From assembly GCA_948099385.1 (NCBI GenBank), contig CANUEZ040000028.1, forward strand, positions 992,001 to 1,056,000: a DNA stretch of 64,000 bases, given 5' to 3'. The notes under the pieces were generated by a model. That model worked only from the letters and a program-made list of their open reading frames with translations, did no database searches and was not told the DNA's origin. Made by a program: the position numbers and the translations under genes. The DNA comes from Fasciola hepatica (Eukaryota > Platyhelminthes > Trematoda > Plagiorchiida > Fasciolidae). Positions 8,919-17,342 of this stretch are shown piece after piece (within the stretch, counting starts at the first letter, position 1; each line of letters starts with the position of its first letter).

Positions 8919-11543
8919 TTAGTTGTAGGGCATGAAATGCAATAAAGTGCTGAGTAACTCGGAGCGAGGCGATCTGCGAGCTACTTTGTCTTTTGTATGT
9001 GGTTTCGAGCTCGAATCATCAACATTTTCCTCGCTGTTTCCTGCTACGAGTGGATTAACTCTCTGATGTCTCGAACACGTTCTTCGTTTCTTCCGTTTCC
9101 TGTAATGTAACACAACTGTAGGATCTGTCCAATGGGCAAGGCTCAGTTCGGCGGTGGTGCAGTTCTCTTTTAGCATTCGTGCTACCTTAAAACCCAATAC
9201 CATTGCAGTCGTTTTGAGCTCGTTTAGGGATACTGACTTCAGCTCAGCAATTTTTGTTTTGGCAAAGGGTACTTTGTTTCGCCGCCGGCCATGCAGTTCC
9301 ACCCAGGTACCGTACACTGCCACTGGGTCGGCAAATTTCAAGCTGCTTTGGGTGACCTGCTGGTGTCCTTTTTTGAGATATTTCAAAAGCCTCCGGGCAA
9401 CTTCTTCTTTTCTCAATAAGTGACTTGACGGTGGTCTCTCGGGTATAGCAACTTCATGTTGCCCACTGTGAAGTCTTGTCTTTGAATTCGCCATCGAAAG
9501 TGCCGACTGATCCTTCGAGTGAACTTCGCTTTCCTGAGATGGACCGTTGGATTCAATATCGAAAGGCTGATTGTGTTCTACAGAGGCACTTCTCTCAGCA
9601 ACATTTGAGCAATTTATTGATGTCGATTGTTGAAGTTCGCTCGTCAGGGGTCCCAGAAGTGTCCAGCCTAGTATCGTTCGCGTAGCGAATGGTTCTTTTC
9701 GATTGCTTATGCTCTGTTCAAGCACCCAGTGAGCCTCTGGTACATTGCATCCAATTAGTATGTCGACGTGGGGGCTAGACACTTCTTCGAACTCTATGTC
9801 CCTGAGATGAGACCATCTCTTGGCGATCGATCTAACAGAGTCGACTGGTCTCATTGGCAAGCTGTCTATTGCAAAAGCTTCCGGAATTTCTACGGTCCTC
9901 TCACCAGATAAAGACGTTAACTGCAGGGTCAGCCTCTCAGAATTGCTAACATGACCCCCTGCAATCGTGCTGATAGTGAGCGAGGTAGGCTCGCCTACTA
10001 GTTCACAGCTTTCTACAAGCTCGCGAGTAATCAGCGAGGTATCCGACCCCGTGTCCAAAAATGCATTGACCCTCCTCAGTCCTTTAGGTGTCACGATACC
10101 GACAGGTACGATGCCTAATCTTGCCGGTTTGAAATCATCATGTCCCGTTGAACAGACAATTTTGGGTTCATCTGGATGAATAGGTCTATTGTTGAGAAGG
10201 CCATGCAGTAACGAGTGATGATTACCCAAGCATCCGTCTTGGTTGCATTTCACTCTTAAGCTGCATTCAGAGGCTCGCTGAGAGTTGTTCAAACACATAA
10301 AGCATGAGCCAGTCCCTTCTACTGCACACCACCGATCGGGTACACTCATCCCATGAAAGGTCGGACAATCTAGTAACCGATGCAGGGAGTTGCATAGCTT
10401 GCATTCAGCTGACCTCTCGGGTTCTTGACTTATCATGTGCATGTTAGCCAAAGACTGGGTTTGGTTACAGTCCTTCTCCACAATTCGAGATGTTGGTTCC
10501 CTTCGCGCCAGTCTGCAACTTTCGCGTACGATTTGTCCAAATCGACTGTTGGCGATACGGGATTGACGACCTATGAACTCCGTCAAATCGTGGAACGTAG
10601 ATTCCCGCTCAAGCATATTTATTTTTTCAGCTTCCTCTGCCCATCGGCTCTGTAAATCAATAGACAGACATCGGACAATGCATTCCTGTGTGTGCAATGC
10701 ATTCAGATCAGACTGGTATCCTAAGTGCTCCAGTGCTATACTGCAATTCTGCATTTTTATCACCAAACTCGACAGTGATTCAGCCTTGCCCTCAGTCCTT
10801 TTCGCCTCCAATAAAACACTATCAATTAGGCTTCTAGCCACATTGAATGGTTGTCCAAACAAATCTTTCAGGAGTCTGCGCGCCCTGATGTACCCCATCG
10901 GTGGATCAAGCATCGCGCAGCCTTCGATAGCACTTTTGGCTCTCCCACGACAGTAATGTAATAAATACAAAAACCTTTGACCAGGATCTGCAACTTTGCA
11001 CTCAACAAAATTTTCGAATTGTTTCATGAATATACAGTATTGCTCGGGGTGCCCGTCGAAGTGGGACAGCTCCACTCTCGGCAGGTCAAGCGCCAAAACC
11101 TCGGTAGTTTCAGGCTGTCTAGAGGGTTTACATTCATCGATCACAGTGCCTTTTCGATGTTGACATTGTGAACTACATGGACTCTTTGTTGGCTCTCTGA
11201 GACCAGTTCCTTGTGTTAGGGGCTCGGCTTCCTTTCTGGCTAACCGCAGCTCGTTTTCTAATTCTATTACTCTCATTCTATAAGTACTAATATCATCAAA
11301 CGCATCGCGGTTAGAGATATATGACCTGGCACTGACAGAGCTAGTAAACTTAGCATTATCTAGAGAATCAATAACACCCGAACCATCCCCAGAGACTTGC
11401 CGAGTTGTTTCCTGTTGTCTCAAAAGGTCCTTGCTTCCTCGTCCGGGCATTTCCAATGGGTTTTCTTGTCCAGGTTCCACTTGAGTACTGTAAGTCAAGT
11501 CTCGCAAATCGAGCAACGCGTAGCCAATTCGAACGAATCCCAA
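8919..11543 (-). CDS. BEL Gag-protease polyprotein with RT palm deleted (874 aa)
   Basis: Single uninterrupted frame. The ATG at 11543 lies inside the 5' LTR, so the first 18 residues are LTR-coded. Residues about 150-330 are a DUF1759-type Gag domain (LPRVELSHFDGHPEQYCIFM). Cys/His knuckles follow at about 375-450 (CKLCNSLHRLLDC, CFMCLNNSQRASEC). The retropepsin-like DUF1758 domain has the active-site motif AFLDTGSDTSLI and ends with ILGWTLLGPL. The frame then enters the start of RT (KTRLHSGQHEVAIPERPPSS, RRLLKYLKKGHQQ) and jumps in frame, near 9350, to the RT-RNase H connection (PFAKTKIAELKSVSLNEL, HWTDPTVVLHY). A second jump near 9100 leads to an unrelated basic tail. About 300 residues holding the catalytic YxDD are missing. 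An open frame across both joints suggests recent or maintained coding. Confidence 0.87.
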   Translation of the reverse strand: MGFVRIGYALLDLRDLTYSTQVEPGQENPLEMPGRGSKDLLRQQETTRQVSGDGSGVIDSLDNAKFTSSVSARSYISNRDAFDDISTYRMRVIELENELRLARKEAEPLTQGTGLREPTKSPCSSQCQHRKGTVIDECKPSRQPETTEVLALDLPRVELSHFDGHPEQYCIFMKQFENFVECKVADPGQRFLYLLHYCRGRAKSAIEGCAMLDPPMGYIRARRLLKDLFGQPFNVARSLIDSVLLEAKRTEGKAESLSSLVIKMQNCSIALEHLGYQSDLNALHTQECIVRCLSIDLQSRWAEEAEKINMLERESTFHDLTEFIGRQSRIANSRFGQIVRESCRLARREPTSRIVEKDCNQTQSLANMHMISQEPERSAECKLCNSLHRLLDCPTFHGMSVPDRWCAVEGTGSCFMCLNNSQRASECSLRVKCNQDGCLGNHHSLLHGLLNNRPIHPDEPKIVCSTGHDDFKPARLGIVPVGIVTPKGLRRVNAFLDTGSDTSLITRELVESCELVGEPTSLTISTIAGGHVSNSERLTLQLTSLSGERTVEIPEAFAIDSLPMRPVDSVRSIAKRWSHLRDIEFEEVSSPHVDILIGCNVPEAHWVLEQSISNRKEPFATRTILGWTLLGPLTSELQQSTSINCSNVAERSASVEHNQPFDIESNGPSQESEVHSKDQSALSMANSKTRLHSGQHEVAIPERPPSSHLLRKEEVARRLLKYLKKGHQQVTQSSLKFADPVAVYGTWVELHGRRRNKVPFAKTKIAELKSVSLNELKTTAMVLGFKVARMLKENCTTAELSLAHWTDPTVVLHYRKRKKRRTCSRHQRVNPLVAGNSEENVDDSSSKPHTKDKVARRSPRSELLSTLLHFMPYN

Positions 11544-11847
11544 AACCAGAACAAGATTGATTCGTAGCTTCTACGCTACTAAATTGAAATGCACAAAGGA
11601 TACAAATGTATACGAACCTCAAGTATGCGGCCAAATAGACTTCACAGTAAAACCCAAAGGTCCAAAGCCCCGTGGCTCAAGCACGACAGTCAGAAACGGT
11701 TCAAGGCCAAATTCAAATGTCTCACATGGATAAACAAACGTGAAAATGTGTGGTGTATGAGCGAGCTTTCCAAGATAATGTTAAATATAGTCAAATTCAC
11801 AAAGCACGTTGAACATTTAGAAGGATTTTCAGTATTCGTTCGTTACA
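11489..11847 (-). repeat. 5' LTR (element sense) of the BEL element
   Basis: 359 bases matching 7745-8103 with one difference. Because the element lies on the minus strand, this right-hand copy is its promoter LTR. The Gag ATG (11543) falls within it, so the transcript must start farther upstream in the LTR. No certain primer-binding site was seen next to 11488. Confidence 0.92.
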
Positions 11848-11852
11848 AGCAG
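11848..11852. repeat. Target-site duplication (AGCAG), right copy
   Basis: Matches 7740-7744 exactly and directly follows the terminal CA of the BEL LTR. Host Gypsy sequence resumes immediately afterwards. Confidence 0.9.
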
Positions 11853-12214
11853 TGTTGCAGCAATTTGTCAACAATTCATGGCAACCAATAGCTTTCTTCT
11901 TCAAGCGTCTCCAGCCTGCGGAATTCCGATATAGCACGTTCAGCACAGAACTACTGGCAATCTATTTTGGTATCCAACACTTCCGGCACACACTCGAGGG
12001 CCGAACGTTCACAGTGTTCACGGATCATAAACCACTAGTGCACACCCTCCAGTCAGCTTCTGACCGATATTCGCCACGCGAGATTCGCCACTTCGACTAT
12101 GTTTCGCAGTTCACCACGGACATTCGACACGTCTCTGAGGCACACAATCCCGTACCAGGCGCACTCTCACGCGTCCACAATATCGACGACCCACTACCCA
12201 TGGGCATAGACTAG
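11853..12214 (+). pseudogene. Pol, RNase H part, of the CsRn1-like element
   Basis: Continuation of the frame cut at 7744. It starts LQQFVNNSWQPIAFFFKRL and contains YSTFSTELLAIYFGIQHF, carrying the conserved glutamate of Gypsy RNase H. FTVFTDHKPLVHTL follows with the conserved aspartate, then the DIRHVSEAHNPVPGALSR end motif. It stops at 12212-12214 because of a one-base frameshift near 12195-12210; integrase continues in another frame. RNase H would remove the RNA strand during reverse transcription. Confidence 0.87.
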
Positions 12215-13815
12215 AAGCAATCGCCGCAGCCCAAACCACAGATCCTGAGGTAGAGCAACTCAGAAACAGCAGCTCTCTGCGCCCAGTGCCAGTGGCTCTT
12301 CCAACTTCAGACGTAACTATCATTTGCGATGTGTCACAGGGTCGACCCCGACCACTAGTTCCTGCCAGTTTTCGCTGGCGAGTTTTTATCAGCCTCCACA
12401 ACTTATTGCACCCTGATGTGACCGCCTCAGTGAAACTAGTCACCGAGCGATTCGTCTGGCCTTGCGTCAAACGTAACGTACGTCTTTGGGCCCGTGCTTG
12501 TCTTCAATGCCAACGAGTTAAAATACATCGTCACACCAAATCTACGTTAGGCACATTCTGCGAGCCGGACGCACGCTTTCATCATGTGCATGTGGATCTG
12601 GTGGGGCCACTTACGCCATCCAACGGCTGCGTCTACATCCTCACTTGCGTAGATCGTTTCACTCGCTGGCCACAGGCCGTACCTATTCCTCGTCCAACCT
12701 CAGAGGAAGCTGCAGAAGCATTTCTAACTGGTTGGGTGAATCAGTTCGGTTGCCCTGCTATCGTGACCATTGACCGTGGTTCTCATTTTGACGGCGCCTT
12801 CCACGAGCTACTGAAAGCCTTTGGTTGCAGACACAACAAGACGACGGCCTATCATCCTCAGGCTATTGGCACGGTGGAGCGATTCCATCTCCAGCTGATA
12901 TCTGCCCCTCGTGCTCGGGATAACCCATTATGGAGTGAAGTTTTGCCGATCGTTCTCTTAGGACTGCGTTACTTCGTTAAAGCCGATATGGGTGTTACGG
13001 CAGCTGAACTGGCTTACGGTTGCACACTACGACTTCCAGGTGAGTTGGTTTCTCCATTACCATCTGTGGGTTTTAATTACGGGGATTACGCAAAAAGGTT
13101 GTCGCACCAATTGCGGGTGATAAAGCCCACCCCACCACGAGAACAAACCCTCAGCAACTACATACCTACCACTCTAGCGACCGCCAGCTATGTGTTTATT
13201 CGAGTAGGTGCAGCGCGATCACCACTACAAGCGGCCTACTCTGGCCCAATCCGCGTCGTCCAGCGAAAGGAAAAGAAATACGTGATGGACGTCGAGGGCA
13301 GGAAAGAGACCATCAGCTTAGACCGCCTCGAACCAGCCTTCATCGAGGTAGAACCCACTCCGAATAACCCTCCCAGTGCCCTCACCTGCTCACAACCTTC
13401 GATTAGTTGTCCTCAGTCGGCCCCTGTCATTCCCACTAACGACCCCTCGTTACCTGTTGCAACACCAAACTCCACGGAAGACACAGCTGCACCCGTCAAC
13501 AGGAGAAATCGAAGCTGCTGCGAGCTGCGACAGCCAACGAGGTTTTCTGAATATGTAATAGTCGCATATATTTTACGTTTACTCTTCGCATTCCACTTGT
13601 ACATAGTTTTATTATGTATGAATACACGACCACGTGGTTATCACGGCAATGCGCCGGTATGTCCCCCTCAGTCGAATATCCGATCGCGCCTCAAGGCGCA
13701 GCTTCCTTGTGTTTCTTACCATCCAGATCGTCCCATCGGGCAGAACCATATGGAATTCCAGGATCTCGCGTGGCTCCAACACAAGCCTCACTGGATCGCG
13801 ACTGGACTCATTTGA
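12205..13815 (+). pseudogene. Integrase of the CsRn1-like element
   Basis: Long frame with a complete-looking retroviral-type integrase. The zinc-binding HHCC module is HNLLHPDVTASVKL followed by CLQCQRVK. The DDE core shows the first Asp in HVHVDLVGPLTP, the second in IVTIDRGSHFDG and the Glu in GTVERFHLQL. The C-terminal part has YSGPIRVVQRKEKKYVMDVE and LDRLEPAFIEVEP, the usual CsRn1-type end. After about 13540 the frame runs on without motifs. A frameshift separates it from RNase H, so it cannot be made as part of the polyprotein unless by frameshifting. No stop interrupts the catalytic core. Confidence 0.85.
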
Positions 13816-14126
13816 CGCCGGACGCTGGCTCGCTTACGAAAGCCATAACAACCACAGGGAAACGAAACTTTGGGATAAGCCGACAACGACAAACTCTACA
13901 ACACAATCACCACTGCCAGGTCACAAACAGGATCTACCCAGGTCGGAAAATATTTTGAGGAGGGTGCAATTTTGCGATCGACGCACAGCGACCAGTGTGG
14001 GTCATGGAGAAAGGCTTGTGCTGGCTTCGCTGTTTTGTTCGACCGCGGCGGGAGGCATGGAAAACGTCTCTCGTCACCGAATCCGACGTACCCATCACGG
14101 GTCGAAGCCCAACTGCGTCGGCGTTC

Positions 14127-14140
14127 TAGGGGGAGACCCA
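14127..14140 (+). promoter_or_regulatory. Polypurine tract before the 3' LTR
   Basis: AGGGGGAGA followed by CCCA lies directly upstream of the TGTAGTG start of the 3' LTR, the expected place for the plus-strand primer of reverse transcription. A related AGGAGGGGG tract occurs near 16327. Confidence 0.65.
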
Positions 14141-14411
14141 TGTAGTGCTACCAATAAAGCACTCAATGACAAAGGCTAACAAATTTAGTTATTTGAACAA
14201 TTACCGTTTTATGTGGCGCCACTTGCTGCGCCTGTGTACGTCGTCTGCATGCCGTTGCACGCCTCCAATACACACGTTGTCCCGCTTCAGCGTTTTGAGT
14301 TCTGCTTTGCGCGCTGCCGAGTATATTCGCTATCGTGTCACAAACCGAGGACCAGGGGCTATAGACTCTATACGGGAGCAAGTCCTGACGTAACGGAGAT
14401 AAATCCTAAAC
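14141..14411 (+). repeat. 3' LTR of the CsRn1-like element
   Basis: 271 bases homologous to 5054-5324 with about 11 substitutions. Four of the differences lie near 14262-14290 and most of the others in the last 30 bases. Confidence 0.88.
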
Positions 14412-14984
14412 GCACAGCACGCGGCAACCGACTGACCGCAGTGCGACTCACAAACTTCTATGTATGACCGATGAGCCAATCAAAACTCACCAGAACAAAT
14501 TAATTAGCAGGGCTAAACAAAAACAGAGGAAAGAAGTAAAACCGGTCAGCATTTTACAAGGATAGAGAGTTATCAATTCCTATGGAAATGGCATTATACC
14601 GTGACATTCATCATTTCCCCATTCATGTCACAACAGCTGAGTGATGCTTTACACCAGCACCTCTCGAGTGATCGGACGGTAGCGTTCAATCAGTCCGATC
14701 CGAACTACGTCTCCAAGTCGCTACACGTACACCACTTCAAGACTTCAAGACACCCGGGTTTCCCTTTTGTTAGCCTTTTTCCTGGTATGTGATAGTAAGC
14801 AAGTTGTTGGCAGGCACTTTAGTGTTGGACTATTGTCGGTGTGGGATCCTGTTGATACACTTACTGAGCTTTTATGCTCATGCAGTTCTCTGCGTTTTTA
14901 TATTTTGCAGATCGAACACGAGGAACCCCCACGAAATACACTGATCCTTGCGTACTACAATGTTGATTTGTCGTAGAATGGTCC
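14412..14984. other. Flank right of the Gypsy element, nothing recognised
   Basis: Some 570 bases with no motif-bearing open frame and no repeat found elsewhere in the window. Confidence 0.4.
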
Positions 14985-15655
14985 CTTGTAGCAAAATCGG
15001 TTCAAAGCCGCTCCAAAAGCGATCGGTTTTTGACCGGTTTCCGATCGGTTTTTACTATTACGCCGATCGATTTTCCATCGGTTTTCGGTCGGTTTGTTTG
15101 GTAGCCATTTTATACCGATAAACATTGAATTTATACGAAGAAAATTGACGACTGATGTGACGTGCAATGTTTGATTGGCGTTTTATTTTAATGTATTGCT
15201 TTATTTAATCGAAATGCCCTGAAATACCTCGTTATTGATCGTTCCATTTCATGCCCTCGAAATGGGTAAGATATATTCGTTCTTATGATGACAATTATTC
15301 GGAAAATCATAACTTGAGAGATAGAAATGAGCATCGTAAGACGTAATTTGGGAAAAATGACAGAAATTAGCGAACCATGTCACGTAAATAAAACGATTGG
15401 CACAAACCGCTCGGAAACCGTCCAGGAAACCGGTCAGAAATCGCTGAAAAACCGATCGGCGTAATTAGTAAAAACCGCTCGAAAACCAGTCGAAAACCGA
15501 TCGGTTTCGGAGCGGTTTTTGGCCGGTTTCAGAGCGGTTTGTGCCAATCGTTTGAAATACATGATATGCTTCGCCAGTTTCTTACTCTAACTCAAATTAC
15601 GTATTACGTTGCCCATTTCTATCTCCCAGTTTAAGATTTTCCGATAATTGTCCTT
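14985..15655. repeat. Foldback element rich in ACCGATCGG-like words
   Basis: Arms 15288-15411 and 15530-15652 are imperfect inverted copies: the left arm has ACAATTATTCGGAAAATC and AACGATTGGCACAAACCGCTC, and the right arm has their complements. The centre (15412-15529) is packed with AAACCGNTCGG-type words. A further inverted copy of the centre lies at about 14990-15105, where GATCGGTTTTTACTATTACG mirrors a stretch near 15455-15480. No open frame encodes a transposase. It resembles a non-autonomous foldback or MITE-like DNA element; the family is unknown to me. Confidence 0.65.
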
Positions 15656-16629
15656 ATTTTACCCTTTTTGAGGGAATAAAATAGAGCGATCTATATGCGA
15701 GATTCGCCGCTCAGACTCTGTCTCACAGTTTACTGTGGACATGCGGTACGTCTCCAGAGCACCATCTCGTCGTTGACGCCTCATCACGCGTACATCAACT
15801 GAGTCTGTGACCAGCGTCCAACATCGACTTGGACACAGTGGCACATGCTCAAAGAACGAGCGTGATATCAAGGGACTTTCAGTGAATGATTCACTGCACT
15901 CAACCCTGCGATTACGCCTAAACAAACCCCATCTCTCAGTATCTGTTTTTCTACTTCTCTATAAATAACGGCAGCACCGAACGTCGTTTGTCTGTTATCT
16001 TGGTGGAGCATCTACTGGCGCCCCAAGCGCGATTTCCTTCCGTTTTGCCTTACCCTCTCAGACGGGTTCACAGCTACACTGATTACATCCGTTTCCTCGC
16101 TGACGCCCGGTACGTTCGAGAAGATGACCGCTCACCAGACAACAGGACGCTGGAGACGGCAGCATGACGCATTTTTGGATGGACTTCGAAGGTGCAGACG
16201 TCAAACCCTCACCGTCTGTCACCCGATGTCATTCCATCAATGCAAGGACCAACATACGCAGAGTTCCTGGGATATCAACGCAACCGGTCCACGTCCGAAG
16301 TAGAAGCCCAACTCCATCGGACTTCTAGGAGGGGGCCTCTGCAGCGAAATTCAACCTCGCTCGCTTGTTTAACATTGTTTATCCAAACTCTTGCTGCCAA
16401 GCGCGGCGGCCACTTGACCGTTGCCCGTGCCCGCTACACGCTAGCTTTTCCAATACGTTAGCCACCCACCACCCACCGAAAGTATTCTCCTCATGAGTTA
16501 TGGGAAGCATTACCCTTACGACCATGGTAGCGTATTGCGGAGCACTACTTCAACGGGCAGGCGGTCCACGCGTAGTGGGAAGGACTAGCGAACGCGCGTA
16601 ACAAAGAAACAGCTTGGTAAGGTTTACAC
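15656..16629. other. Mixed flank with scraps of LTR elements
   Basis: No complete gene. TGGCGCCCC at 16016-16024 looks like a tRNA-Lys-type primer-binding site after what could be an LTR end. At about 16298-16345, GAAGTAGAAGCCCAACTCC and AGGAGGGGG resemble the sequence just before the 3' LTR of the CsRn1-like element (near 14103-14135), suggesting a second, diverged CsRn1 3' end. The frame at 15659-15925 minus has no recognised motif. Confidence 0.35.
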
Positions 16630-16641
16630 GACCTTACAGAC

Positions 16642-17333
16642 GCACCGGACAACTGGATTCATTGGAAGAAAACCCTTGATAATTTTCTCACTGCTGTTGA
16701 TCCACTCCATGCTGACAAACTCGCCACTCTAACGAATTTTATCGCTCCGTCCATCTACGGACACATTGCGGATTGTCAGGATTATGACAAGGCCATGAAT
16801 ACTCTGGAAAGTTTGTACATGCAACCAAGAAATGCTATCTTCGCTCGACGTGCTGTCAGCTACCAGACAAGGTCAGTCTCTTGGCCAGTTTCTTCAGAAG
16901 CTGAAAACACTTTCTGCCGACTGTGATTTAAAATCTGTCAGTGCTGAGCAGTATCGCGAGGAGTTTAATCGCGGTGAGTTTATTCGTGGACTGTCGTCAA
17001 ACCATATCCGTCGGAGACTATTAGAAGAGAAGAATGTGGACCCCAGAACTACTTACGATATTGCAAGGCAGTCAGAGTTAGCTCAGATGCAATCCATGGT
17101 ATATGCTGTTGACCCCCCATCTTCGTATTCCTTATTTGATGAAAACACATCTTCTAACCAGTACGTTAACTCAGTTCCAGCCGGAAATCCTGTTCTCGCA
17201 ACAGCTAGTTCCTGTTATTTTTGTGGGCTCGCTCGCCACTCCTGAACAAATTGTCAAGCTCGAGAAGGGTCGTGTAAATCTTGTGGTGAAAAAGGACACT
17301 TTCAGCGAGTATGTTGATCTTAGTCTCAAGTAA
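16642..17333 (+). pseudogene. Gag of the second Gypsy element
   Basis: Frame one reads DAPDNWIHWKKTLDNFLTAV, LTNFIAPSIYGHIADC and LESLYMQPRNAIFARR. A frameshift near 16848 moves it to the frame with VLSATRQGQSLGQFLQKL, QYREEFNRGEFIRGL and IRRRLLEEKN. Two zinc knuckles of the C-x2-C-x4-H-x4-C type follow: CYFCGLARHS-stop-TNC (a TGA at 17243 probably replaced an Arg codon) and CKSCGEKGHFQRVC, followed by stops. Capsid and nucleocapsid functions are lost by the frameshift and the stops. The order and motifs fit widespread animal Gypsy Gags well. Confidence 0.8.
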
Positions 17334-17342
17334 TAACTGTAT
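17331..17342. repeat. 12-nt target duplication TAATAACTGTAT, left copy
   Basis: TAATAACTGTAT abuts the left end of the palindromic insert and is repeated exactly at 18136-18147. Twelve bases is long for a DNA transposon but fits the variable duplications of Penelope-like elements. Confidence 0.8.

Larger units (their letters stand above)
7745..11847 (-). mobile_element. Young non-autonomous BEL/Pao element nested in the Gypsy RT gene
   Basis: A 4,103-bp element on the minus strand flanked by AGCAG. Its 359-bp LTRs (7745-8103 and 11489-11847) run TG to CA and differ, by direct reading, at one position only (T at 7848 against C at 11592). It carries one long frame (8919-11543) for Gag, zinc knuckles, a DUF1758-type protease and scraps of RT connection and RNase H. 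The RT palm and the integrase are absent, so the element is shorter than a complete BEL element of 6-7 kb. It would need proteins from a relative to move. Schistosome BEL families such as Saci-1 and Sinbad are the natural comparison; I cannot say which it is. Confidence 0.92.
5054..14411 (+). mobile_element. CsRn1/Boudicca-like Ty3/Gypsy LTR retrotransposon, split by a BEL element
   Basis: LTR retrotransposon with the order LTR, primer site, Gag, (lost protease), RT, RNase H, integrase, purine tract, LTR. Without the nested BEL insertion and its duplicated target it is about 5.25 kb, the size of CsRn1-type elements. The CsRn1 clade is indicated by the CHCC-type finger in Gag, the tRNA-Trp-like primer site and the sequence of RT and integrase. 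The LTRs differ at about 11 of 271 positions by my count, so it is considerably older than its BEL guest. GCAC occurs at 5046-5049 and 14412-14415; this would be a 4-bp target duplication if the LTRs really begin four bases earlier (TGCA at 5050). That boundary is uncertain. Stops in Gag and RT, a frameshift before integrase and a missing protease make it non-autonomous. Confidence 0.9.

Noticed and set aside
13376..13958. Overlapping frames downstream of the CsRn1 integrase as an envelope-like gene
   Set aside because: No signal peptide, cysteine pattern or membrane segment in a consistent frame. Fits the untranslated stretch before the purine tract and LTR.
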